From NCBI GenBank assembly GCA_045658325.1, contig JAZOUX010000015.1, positions 1 through 64,000 of the forward strand: a stretch of DNA of 64,000 nucleotides, written 5' to 3'. Each line of letters starts with the position of its first letter. Position 1 is the first letter of the stretch. Source of the stretch: HGM11412 sp045658325 (GTDB lineage Bacteria > Bacillota > Clostridia > Christensenellales > Borkfalkiaceae). Positions 35,308 to 42,640 of this stretch are shown in pieces. The position numbers and the translations under genes are program-made. The notes under the pieces were generated by a model. It did no database searches, had not been told where the DNA came from, and worked only from the letters and a program-made list of their open reading frames with translations.

Positions 35308-36720
35308 TTATTCGCTTCTTATTATATCGGTTGTTTTAATAGTGTAGTCGTTAGTCGTATAAGTAGTATCGTTTCTCTTATACGTTATAGCGACAACGTT
35401 GCCTGCCCTTAAAGTTAATATTTTATTTGTTAAGTCAAAATCTCTATTTATTTCAAAAGTTGTGCCGTTTACGTTTATAGCCGTTAAAATATCACCTTTT
35501 TGTAAACCCAAACCTTGTGCGATAGAATTTTCAACTACCGAGTCAACTTTAAGTTCTTCTACGATTTTACCGTAACCCGACACTTTGTCGTACACATATT
35601 TACTGTCGTTTACAACTATCACCACGCCAAAAACCAACTTGTTAATATAACCGTTATTATAACTTATTATGTTTTCAATAGAATTTTTAACCGTTTCAAG
35701 AGGAACGGCAAAATTTACGTTTTGGTCAACCGAGTCGCCTGCGTTGGTTATTCCTATAAGTTTACCTTCAACGTTAAAAAGTCCACCACCCGAATTACCA
35801 GCGTAAAGCGGTGTGTCCATTCTAAGAAGGTTATACACCCTAACCGTATTGTCTAATTTTAGTTTTACCCTTTCGTTATCAACGCTTACTATACCTTTAG
35901 TAACGCTAATACCGTCGTCGTGTGGGTTACCTATTGCAATAGCCGTTTCTCCTACATGATAACTGCTTGCAAACTCAACAGCCGATATATTTTCGTTCAC
36001 GCTTTTTAACGCTTGTGTTGAAACTTTTAAAAGGGCTATATCGTAAGCAATCGACCCCCCTACGAAATAACATGCCACACCGTTTGAGCCGTAATCGTAA
36101 ATAGCGTAACCGTCGTCGTCTACACCAATTTGAAGTGGAGTTAATTCGCTACCGTATAAATAGCACGTTACCCTTCTTGCTAATTTATTAGTTCTGTTTT
36201 GCTTATGCTCGTAAATAACGTGAAAGTTGGTAATTACATAAGTAAAATCGCTGTCAATTCTATAAATTACCCCCGAACCTGCTCCTATACTTAACGAATT
36301 AGTTCCATCTTCATTAGTCATAGTATATTCAGAATAAATTTTAACGGTTGAAGACAGTAATTTGTTTACTGTTACCGAGTTTATATCAGTGCTTACACTT
36401 AAATATTGCCTTAAAAATTCTTCAAAAGTTGCACCCGAGTGGTCTTGTTTATATCTTTCGTATAAATCGTCAATAGAAATTTGAGGCGAATCGTCGCCGT
36501 CAGCACCGTTAATACCGTCACGACCGTTAGTTATAGTAAAAGTAGAAGTTCTACCGTCAGCGTAAGTTATAGTGTATGTGTCAACGTATCCGTCTGTACC
36601 CGTTTTTTCTATCGACATAACTTCAGTTGGTAAAATTATTTGTATACAACCCGTAAAAACAGTCGTCGTCAAAACGAGCGTCAACAATAAAACGAATATC
36701 TTTTTTAAAGTTTTTAACAT
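35308..36720 (-). CDS. S1C (HtrA/DegP-like) serine protease lipoprotein
   Basis: A 470-residue trypsin-like protease exported as a lipoprotein: the signal peptide ends in TTTVFTGC, a lipobox. A short Gly-rich stretch (GRDGINGADGDD, residues ~67-78) is followed by the protease domain with His in VITNFHV, Asp in AYDIALLK and Ser in YAGNSGGGLFN, then a C-terminal PDZ domain (NSIAQGLGLQKGDILTAINVNG region). It probably handles misfolded proteins at the outer face of the membrane. It is a single-gene unit with a GGAG site and its own terminator. Confidence 0.9.
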   Translation of the reverse strand: MLKTLKKIFVLLLTLVLTTTVFTGCIQIILPTEVMSIEKTGTDGYVDTYTITYADGRTSTFTITNGRDGINGADGDDSPQISIDDLYERYKQDHSGATFEEFLRQYLSVSTDINSVTVNKLLSSTVKIYSEYTMTNEDGTNSLSIGAGSGVIYRIDSDFTYVITNFHVIYEHKQNRTNKLARRVTCYLYGSELTPLQIGVDDDGYAIYDYGSNGVACYFVGGSIAYDIALLKVSTQALKSVNENISAVEFASSYHVGETAIAIGNPHDDGISVTKGIVSVDNERVKLKLDNTVRVYNLLRMDTPLYAGNSGGGLFNVEGKLIGITNAGDSVDQNVNFAVPLETVKNSIENIISYNNGYINKLVFGVVIVVNDSKYVYDKVSGYGKIVEELKVDSVVENSIAQGLGLQKGDILTAINVNGTTFEINRDFDLTNKILTLRAGNVVAITYKRNDTTYTTNDYTIKTTDIIRSE

Positions 36721-36783
36721 TTTAACTCCTTAATTTTGACTTAAGTTATTATATTTTTGCCATTAAAAATTGGTTTTAAGCAT

Positions 36784-36809
36784 AAACGACTTGAATATTC
36801 AAGTCGTTT
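36784..36809. terminator. Palindromic terminator after the AAA+ gene
   Basis: A 26-base perfect palindrome (half site AAACGACTTGAAT) lies eight bases after the stop codon of the AAA+ gene on the minus strand. Confidence 0.75.
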
Positions 36810-36816
36810 GTCCATA

Positions 36817-38979
36817 TTAAAAGCCTAGCCTTGACTTTTTATCAAATATAGTTTTAAATTCTTTATCTAAAGTAGACCTAATAAAGTCGTCTTTCGTTAA
36901 TACTACTTTATCGCATTTAGCAAGTTGACATCTAGTCGCGCTCTTTGCCCAAGTTCTTTCAAATAAATTCCTTACGAAACGCGCATTACTAAATTGTTTT
37001 GAGTTAATTACGCTATCTGGTAATCCTTCAAAATACTCTTTACTTGCTTGTATAATATCTTGTTCGTACTCAAATTTGCCGTTTAACATACTTACGAATA
37101 TTTCGTGAAGTTGCGCTCTTGTAAAGTTAGGGAATTCTAAAAGGTACGGCATCCTACCTGCTAAACCTGCGTTACCTTTCATAAGTTTTTCCATATCGTC
37201 GGTGTAACCAGCCATTATAACAACGAAGTCTTGCCTATGGTTTTCCATTTCAGCAATTAACGTGTCTAACGCTTCAACACCGTAATCTTTACTGTTGTCG
37301 TCACCCCTATAAAGCGAGTAGGCTTCGTCGATAAATAATACCGAACCGTACGCATCACGGCATATACTTGAAGTCTTTGGAGCAGTTTCACCTATATACC
37401 TACCACAAAAATCTCTACCGGCATATTCGTAGAAATTACCTACGCTTAACACTCCCCTTTCTTTAAGTATTTTGCCTACTATTCTCGCAACGGTCGTTTT
37501 ACCCGTACCTGGGTTACCCACGAAACGCATATTGATACAAGGGGCGTTTACACCACTTTCTTTACGCGCGTATTCTATTTGAGATACTATTTCGTTAATT
37601 CTATTTCTAACACTTTCAGTTCCAACTAATTTATCAAGCATTTCGTAGCCTGAAAGTTCGTCGGCAACGTAGTGATAGCATAATAAATTAGCGTCAGTTT
37701 CGTCAATATCGAAAGACGGAGTTTCTAAATCGCAATTTTTAAGTTGCTTTTTATAAACAAGTTCCATTACAAGTTTTTCACAAGTCCTAAAACCGTAAAA
37801 TCTTCCGTCGCTTTTTTCTTCGTTTAAGCGTTGTTTAAAGAAACCGAAAGCACTTTCAGTTAAATTAAAGCCGAATTTTTTACACTTTTTAACGGCATAT
37901 TCGCAAAGTTCGTTTTCAGTAAATGGTGGAACTTGAACAACTTTAATAAATAAAGTATCGTTAAGTGCTTGTCTAACCGTTTCAACTATTTCCCTATCAA
38001 CGAAAGGAATTCTAAAAAATACTATCGTGTTTTGTTTGTTTTTATGTACGATTTTTAAAATTTCTTTAAATTCGTTGCTCTTTAATAAACTTAAATATGC
38101 GCTAATATCAAAACAAACGATTTTTAAAGTGTCGCTAGTATCATAACTAAAAAAGTTTTCAACGACTGAGATGCCTTCGCTAACGTCTTTTTTATAGTCA
38201 ACTACTTTTTCAACGTACGCTTCGCTACTAAATTCGCCAACCTTTAACGCTTTTAATAATTTTGCAAATAAATTTAAATAAACTGTAAGACCACAGCCGT
38301 TATTTAAAGCAAGCAAGTAACTTTGGTAAAAAAGTGTGTTAAGCGTGCCGTTTTTAATTAAAGTTGGGGCAACCTTAGCCGTTTCACTGCAAAAGGCTTT
38401 AAATTCTTCAGCACCCGTTAAGTGCATTATTTCTTCTAAAACTTGTTCAACCGTTTCTTTGCTTTCAGTTGACTTGCGTTCATGTTTTTTATCAAAGCCC
38501 ATATCTTTTAAAATTGACTTAACGGCATCAGTCGAATCTTCTTGGCTTTCAGTTTCGTCTTCATCAATTATAGGCTCTTCGTCTTTTTGCACCTTAGGAT
38601 TTTTAACGCTATCTATAAATGATGCCATAGAAGAAAATACTGCATTTTTATCTTCGTTAAAAGACGTTTCAGTTGCCGTATCTCTTGGAATATCGTTATA
38701 TTTTTGGTCAATTTCAACGTCGACCCTAAACAATGAATTGTCGATATCGTCGTACAAAGATAAACACATACCATATATTGATTGACGCAAATCGTCAACG
38801 GTAATTTCTTGTTCAAACAAAACGGCTAACTCTAAAAAGGTTAAAGTTTGTTCAATAACTTTTACGTCTTTACTAATACGCCTAAATTCGTCTATAATTC
38901 TATCGTTAGGATAATCTTCACCGTTATAATGATTTTTTGCTAACTTTTCTTCTAAAAGTATTTTAATTCTGTAATACAT
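36817..38979 (-). CDS. AAA+ ATPase with CbbX/SpoVK-type domain
   Basis: A 720-residue protein. The C-terminal AAA+ domain of the CbbX/SpoVK group has Walker A GNPGTGKTTVARIVG (about residue 485), Walker B SVLFIDEAYSLY and the arginine-bearing NAGLAGRMPY. Upstream, residues ~190-430 resemble a worn AAA domain plus lid without a Walker A, and the N-terminal 180 residues are acidic and low complexity. SpoVK relatives act in spore maturation, and family members remodel other proteins. The large N-terminal part makes a simple spoVK call unsafe. Confidence 0.8.
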   Translation of the reverse strand: MYYRIKILLEEKLAKNHYNGEDYPNDRIIDEFRRISKDVKVIEQTLTFLELAVLFEQEITVDDLRQSIYGMCLSLYDDIDNSLFRVDVEIDQKYNDIPRDTATETSFNEDKNAVFSSMASFIDSVKNPKVQKDEEPIIDEDETESQEDSTDAVKSILKDMGFDKKHERKSTESKETVEQVLEEIMHLTGAEEFKAFCSETAKVAPTLIKNGTLNTLFYQSYLLALNNGCGLTVYLNLFAKLLKALKVGEFSSEAYVEKVVDYKKDVSEGISVVENFFSYDTSDTLKIVCFDISAYLSLLKSNEFKEILKIVHKNKQNTIVFFRIPFVDREIVETVRQALNDTLFIKVVQVPPFTENELCEYAVKKCKKFGFNLTESAFGFFKQRLNEEKSDGRFYGFRTCEKLVMELVYKKQLKNCDLETPSFDIDETDANLLCYHYVADELSGYEMLDKLVGTESVRNRINEIVSQIEYARKESGVNAPCINMRFVGNPGTGKTTVARIVGKILKERGVLSVGNFYEYAGRDFCGRYIGETAPKTSSICRDAYGSVLFIDEAYSLYRGDDNSKDYGVEALDTLIAEMENHRQDFVVIMAGYTDDMEKLMKGNAGLAGRMPYLLEFPNFTRAQLHEIFVSMLNGKFEYEQDIIQASKEYFEGLPDSVINSKQFSNARFVRNLFERTWAKSATRCQLAKCDKVVLTKDDFIRSTLDKEFKTIFDKKSRLGF

Positions 38980-39141
38980 AATACTCTCCTTAACTGGATT
39001 ATTATATCATATTTTTAAACGATTGACAACTTTTATAAAAAAATTTAACGTATAACTTGATTATTTTAGTGAGTATTTTGTCTTAACCGTACTTATATTT
39101 AAACTTTTTATAAAATTTTTACTAAAATGCTATCAAAATAT

Positions 39142-39170
39142 TTGCGCTTTTATAAATCTTGTGTTAAAAT
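39142..39170 (+). promoter_or_regulatory. Promoter of tRNA-Leu(AAG)
   Basis: TTGCGC (39142-39147), 17-base spacer, TAAAAT (39165-39170), 18 bases before the tRNA. Confidence 0.65.
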
Positions 39171-39188
39171 ACTTATGCTTTAATGCTT

Positions 39189-39276
39189 GCGGACATGGCG
39201 GAATTGGCAGACGCATAAGACTAAGGATCTTATGAGGGTTCACTTCGTGCAGGTTCAAGTCCTGTTGTCCGCACCA
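39189..39276 (+). tRNA. tRNA-Leu(AAG)
   Basis: Acceptor arms GCGGACA (39189-39195) and TGTCCGC (39266-39272) pair fully, followed by A and an encoded CCA. The anticodon stem TAAGA/TCTTA encloses CTAAGGA, giving anticodon AAG with G37. The long variable arm (GAGGGTTCACTTCGTGC region) is typical of leucine tRNAs. Most bacteria use GAG here; an A34 needs TadA-type deamination to inosine to read CUC as well as CUU. The 3' end is a likely integration site, because an integrase gene lies just downstream. Confidence 0.95.
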
Positions 39277-39280
39277 AAAA

Positions 39281-39321
39281 AGGTGTTTTTATGCAAAAAT
39301 GCGTAGAAACACCTGTTTTTT
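39281..39321 (+). terminator. Terminator after tRNA-Leu(AAG)
   Basis: AGGTGTTT (39281-39288) pairs with AAACACCT (39307-39314), and a long T-run follows. Confidence 0.8.
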
Positions 39322-39399
39322 TTGCATAATTTTTACTTTAAATTTCCTCGTTAACCCCTTAAATTTAAATTTTTGGGGAAAATACGGGGAAATTTTTAT

Positions 39400-40629
39400 T
39401 TAATAATTAAGAAGTAATGCTGTTTTTTGCTGATATTCCATCGAAAAATGCGTATAAACAAGCGACGTTGTGTTCCCGGCAAAAGTATGGCCAGTCCATA
39501 AACAAACTATTTCATTTTCGATACCTACTTCACGACAGCGAGTAGTAAACGTGTGACGCAGTTCGTGAAGGTGGTGTTCCGAACATAAGGACTTGAATTT
39601 ACGTCCGGCTTTATTTGCCATTTTTAAAAATGGGAATTCTTCATCCTGGTTTAATGTTTTTAAAAGCGCCTTTAATTTTGGGAATATAGGCACTACTCTA
39701 TCTGCGCCGTTGACTTTATCTTTAATTTTAGTAGTATGTATCGTAATAGTGTTTGCAGTAAAATTTAAATCTTTTAATGAAAATTGAATTGCTTCAGAAA
39801 CTCTTGCACCACTATATAGCAAAAACAATAGAATCGGCTCGTAGTGGTCGCCTTTGATTTTATTAATAAAATCATTTTCTTCTTTTAACGTTAACGCTAC
39901 ACCCTTTTTACGATAATGCTTTGGAATCTTTACACCAGGCATAACGTCGTTTTTAATATAGCCTAAATTTTTAGCCATTCTAAAAAGCCCTACAAGATAA
40001 CTATGAACGCCTTCGGCAGTTCTGCCTTTGCCTTCAGATATCAAACTTGTTAAAACTTCTTGAATTTGTAAAGGTTGAATTTTTGATATATCATAGTGGC
40101 CGAGTTTTGGCGTTATATGTAGTTTAACAAGTTTTTGCAAACCCTCAAACGAGTTTGCTGCTAATTCATATCTACGATATTTGTCTAAATAAATATCGCT
40201 AACGTCTGATACCGTTTTACCCTTTACGATATTACCTTTTTTAAATTCTTTATTGAATTCCTTTAAAAAAACCCTAAATTTATCTTGCGCAACCGAAAGT
40301 TTAGTTGCGCAAAAACTTTTTTCTACACCGAACTTGCGAAAACGTATTTCGTAACTGCCGTTCGGTTTAATTCTTACTTTTCCATCTTTAATTGAAAACA
40401 TTTCTTTCTCTCCTTTTTTTATCGGAAATTTTAAAATGTCTTCCCCATCCATTCCTGCAGAACTATATTGTTCTGCTTTTTCTGTAAAAGAAAATGCGCT
40501 ATCTTGCCTAAATTGTTCAGCAAAAAGCGCACCTTTTACACGATTAAGACTGTCAATAAATTGTTGACTTGTTGTCTTGTAGTAAGTTATAAGTTGCTCA
40601 ATTAAATTAATGTAATCTTGTATTTTCAT
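39400..40629 (-). CDS. Tyrosine recombinase / integrase
   Basis: A 409-residue phage-type integrase. An N-terminal arm-binding region (around SYEIRFRKFGVEKSF) and a core-binding domain (SDIYLDKYRRYELAANS) precede the catalytic domain with Arg in YSGARVSEAIQF, His-x-x-Arg in HELRHTFTTR, GHT in WTGHTFAGN and Tyr in LVYTHFSMEY. It lies 123 bases from the 3' end of tRNA-Leu(AAG) and points toward it, the usual arrangement for an island integrated in a tRNA gene. Its ribosome binding site is partly in a hairpin. Confidence 0.93.
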   Translation of the reverse strand: MKIQDYINLIEQLITYYKTTSQQFIDSLNRVKGALFAEQFRQDSAFSFTEKAEQYSSAGMDGEDILKFPIKKGEKEMFSIKDGKVRIKPNGSYEIRFRKFGVEKSFCATKLSVAQDKFRVFLKEFNKEFKKGNIVKGKTVSDVSDIYLDKYRRYELAANSFEGLQKLVKLHITPKLGHYDISKIQPLQIQEVLTSLISEGKGRTAEGVHSYLVGLFRMAKNLGYIKNDVMPGVKIPKHYRKKGVALTLKEENDFINKIKGDHYEPILLFLLYSGARVSEAIQFSLKDLNFTANTITIHTTKIKDKVNGADRVVPIFPKLKALLKTLNQDEEFPFLKMANKAGRKFKSLCSEHHLHELRHTFTTRCREVGIENEIVCLWTGHTFAGNTTSLVYTHFSMEYQQKTALLLNY

Positions 40630-40633
40630 TTTG

Positions 40634-40656
40634 ACTACCTCCTTATTAAAGGTAGT
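40634..40656 (-). promoter_or_regulatory. Hairpin covering the integrase ribosome binding site
   Basis: On the minus strand ACTACCT (40656-40650) pairs with AGGTAGT (40640-40634); the AGGAGG site of the integrase overlaps the 3' arm, a few bases before the ATG at 40629. It could lower integrase translation. Confidence 0.5.
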
Positions 40657-40694
40657 GTAACAAAAAAATTAACTTATAACTTAATATAACTTTT

Positions 40695-40719
40695 TCTAAA
40701 AATCGGCTTGATTTTTAGA
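40695..40719 (-). terminator. Terminator between the XRE array and integrase
   Basis: A 10-bp perfect stem TCTAAAAATC (40695-40704) / GATTTTTAGA (40710-40719) with T's on the minus-strand 3' side would separate the repressor transcript from the integrase gene. Confidence 0.7.
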
Positions 40720-40746
40720 AGATTAGACATTAGTTTTTACAAATAT

Positions 40747-41070
40747 TTAATAATTTAATGCTTTACAAAAACCGATAACTTGTTGCTGTTTATCTCTATC
40801 TAACAAATTAAAAGAAAATAACAATTCTTGTTGTATAGAAGTCAAAGAATTACCGGTTTGATTAATAACGCCAAAGTCATCTTCACGACCGACTAAATAA
40901 TCTATAGAACAGTCAAATATATCTGATAATAACATTAAAGCATTCACGCTTGGTTCGCTACGACCTTTTTCCCATTCATAAACTAAACTTTGCGAACAAT
41001 TTAATTTCGATGCTATCTCTTTGGCTGTTAAATTTTGTTCCTGGCGTAAATTTCTTAATCTAAAATTCAT
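40747..41070 (-). CDS. XRE-family repressor 1 (shared tail)
   Basis: A 107-residue repressor. The helix-turn-helix is in LTAKEIASKLNCSQSLVYEWEKGRSEP (summarised: residues ~14-40), close to the phage Cro/CI type. The last 51 residues, from DYLVGRED to FCKALNY, are identical to those of the genes at 41092 and 41798, while the DNA-binding half differs. GGGG precedes the ATG. It is the last gene of the four-gene array. Confidence 0.9.
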   Translation of the reverse strand: MNFRLRNLRQEQNLTAKEIASKLNCSQSLVYEWEKGRSEPSVNALMLLSDIFDCSIDYLVGREDDFGVINQTGNSLTSIQQELLFSFNLLDRDKQQQVIGFCKALNY

Positions 41071-41091
41071 ATTTTTCCCCTTTTAAAATAT

Positions 41092-41421
41092 TTAATAATT
41101 TAATGCTTTGCAAAAACCGATAACTTGTTGTTGTTTGTCTCTATCTAACAAATTAAAAGAAAATAACAATTCTTGTTGTATAGAAGTCAAAGAATTACCG
41201 GTTTGATTAATAACGCCAAAGTCATCTTCACGGCCAACTAAATAATCAACTGAAACGTTTAATGCTTGAGATAAACAAATTAAAGTATTTGCTGTTGGTT
41301 CATTTTTACCAACTTCAATCATTGCAATACACGATGGCGCTAAATTAGCAAGTTTTGCAAGTTCTACTTGCGTCAACCCCCTTTCAGTTCTAATTTCTTT
41401 TAGAATTTTTGCATAATTCAT
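41092..41421 (-). CDS. XRE-family repressor 2 (shared tail)
   Basis: A 109-residue repressor with its own helix-turn-helix (LTQVELAKLANLAPSCIAMI, then EVGKNEP) and the same 51-residue tail as repressors 1 and 4. The recognition helix differs from those of its paralogues, so it should bind another operator or bind the same one with other affinity. It has its own ribosome binding site (GGGGG). Confidence 0.9.
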   Translation of the reverse strand: MNYAKILKEIRTERGLTQVELAKLANLAPSCIAMIEVGKNEPTANTLICLSQALNVSVDYLVGREDDFGVINQTGNSLTSIQQELLFSFNLLDRDKQQQVIGFCKALNY

Positions 41422-41462
41422 TGTAAAATCCCCCTAAAAACAAATAAATTTCATAAATACTC

Positions 41463-41774
41463 CTAATAGTTTAATGCTTTACAAAAACCTATTACCTGTT
41501 GCTGTTTATCTCTATTTAGAGCATTAAAAGCATCCAAAAGTTCTTTTTGTTGAATAGTTAAGATATGTTCGCGAGGAGAATCTCTACCTATTAAATAATC
41601 TACAGATACAGCGTAGTAATCAGCAATATCAATTAATCCTTGAATAGAAGGCTCCGTTCTGCCTTGCTCCCAATCGCTAACTACACTTCTTGAAACAGAT
41701 AATTCTTCTGCAATATCTTTTTGACTTAATGAAGTTTCTGCCCTTAAATCTTTAAAAATTTTATTAAATTTCAT
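41463..41774 (-). CDS. XRE-family repressor 3 (divergent tail)
   Basis: A 103-residue repressor with helix-turn-helix LSQKDIAEELSVSRSVVSDW. It has a shorter linker (GRDSPREHI instead of GREDDFGVINQTGNS), and its tail is divergent except for the last 15 residues, DKQQQVIGFCKALNY, which match the other three exactly. It may be the older form of the array or have its own partner. Own ribosome binding site (AGAGGG). Confidence 0.9.
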   Translation of the reverse strand: MKFNKIFKDLRAETSLSQKDIAEELSVSRSVVSDWEQGRTEPSIQGLIDIADYYAVSVDYLIGRDSPREHILTIQQKELLDAFNALNRDKQQQVIGFCKALNY

Positions 41775-41797
41775 AAATTTACCCTCTTGTAAAATAT

Positions 41798-42118
41798 TTA
41801 ATAATTTAGAGCTTTACAAAAACCAATAACTTGTTGTTGTTTGTCTCTATCCAACAAATTAAAAGAAAATAACAATTCTTGTTGTATAGAAGTCAAAGAA
41901 TTACCGGTTTGATTAATAACGCCAAAGTCATCTTCGCGACCAACTAAATAATCTATAGAGCAATTAAATAAATCTGCTAATGTTTTCAAAATAGTAATGT
42001 TAGGCTCTAAATCTTCTCTTTCATATTTACCGACAGCTGTTTGATTACATCCTAAAGCGTTAGCAATTTCTTTTTGAGTATATCCTGCGTTAATTCTCAA
42101 TTCTTTAATTCTGTTCAT
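41798..42118 (-). CDS. XRE-family repressor 4 (shared tail), first of the array
   Basis: A 106-residue repressor with helix-turn-helix YTQKEIANALGCNQTAVGKY and the shared 51-residue tail. I chose the ATG at 42118 because GAGGGG lies seven bases upstream; the frame opens seven codons earlier without a ribosome binding site. It lies directly beside the operator region 42147-42230 and is the best candidate to bind there. Confidence 0.9.
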   Translation of the reverse strand: MNRIKELRINAGYTQKEIANALGCNQTAVGKYEREDLEPNITILKTLADLFNCSIDYLVGREDDFGVINQTGNSLTSIQQELLFSFNLLDRDKQQQVIGFCKALNY

Positions 42119-42146
42119 TTTATAACCCCTCAATATCACTTTTTAG

Positions 42147-42230
42147 TCCATTTTAGAATATTTTTTTAAAAATTGCTTGACAAGTTCCAAAATAGGCTAT
42201 ATAATCATCTCAAACAGTCCATTATGGAAT
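42147..42230. promoter_or_regulatory. Three-site operator around a consensus promoter
   Basis: Three related 13-base sites are seen: TCCATTTTAGAAT (42147-42159), CCTATTTTGGAAC in reverse orientation (42196-42184) and TCCATTATGGAAT (42218-42230), centred about 37 and 34 bases apart. The middle one lies in the spacer of a perfect promoter, TTGACA (42177-42182), 17 bases, TATAAT (42200-42205), reading rightward to the cargo genes. The arrangement resembles phage repressor operators; binding by the adjacent XRE proteins is inferred. Confidence 0.7.
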
Positions 42231-42358
42231 ATTCCCCCCTGTAAATTACAATTTTTTAGTAAAAAAGTTATTGCCTTATATTTAGAATCGGCTAAAACTT
42301 TAAATATTTAGACCAAAAGCAATTTATCAGGGGAACTGCTTTTGGTCTATTTTATTTT
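42212..42358 (+). ncRNA. Candidate small RNA or attenuated leader
   Basis: Transcription from the promoter at 42177-42205 should start near 42212. About 100 bases on, a 12-bp perfect stem (AGACCAAAAGCA, 42310-42321, with TGCTTTTGGTCT, 42337-42348), loop 42322-42336 and a T-rich tract form a terminator, before the gene at 42395. The result would be a transcript of about 145 nt or, on read-through, expression of the cargo genes. Confidence 0.5.
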
Positions 42359-42376
42359 TTCCGGACGTCCGGAAAA
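42357..42376. promoter_or_regulatory. 20-bp perfect palindrome upstream of cargo genes
   Basis: TTTTCCGGACGTCCGGAAAA is a perfect palindrome, GC-rich at its core in an AT-rich island, immediately after the terminator tract and 19 bases before the ATG at 42395. It may be an operator or part of the RNA structure. Confidence 0.5.
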
Positions 42377-42394
42377 CAACAAGGAACGTACAAA

Positions 42395-42640
42395 ATGAAA
42401 AACTTAAAAAAGAAGGTTAATATTTTAACCGTTTATGAACTTTGCAAAAAACTTAAGGTCGATATTATTAAATTAAGATATTGTCCTACAGGAAAATATG
42501 CAACGTATTTTACCCCAGGAGCATTGCACGATTCAATGTCAATCATTGTGCCAGAACACTACTTTTTAGTGATTAAGGAAGGTAAAAAAACAATTTATAT
42601 AACCATTTATCTTGAGGGGGTTAATTATGAAAGTATTTAG
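42395..42640 (+). CDS. Hypothetical island protein
   Basis: An 81-residue protein I do not recognise. It begins with a basic segment and contains VNILTVYELCKKLKVD, then a beta-rich second half (YFLVIKEGKKTIYITIYL). AAGGAAC lies before the ATG. It overlaps the following gene by 14 bases, so both are likely co-expressed from the switch promoter. Confidence 0.65.
   Translation: MKNLKKKVNILTVYELCKKLKVDIIKLRYCPTGKYATYFTPGALHDSMSIIVPEHYFLVIKEGKKTIYITIYLEGVNYESI

Noticed and set aside
38336..38785. Plus-strand frame of 149 codons inside the AAA+ gene
   Set aside because: Ser/Leu-rich composition typical of an antisense shadow of an acidic, Glu/Asp-rich gene.
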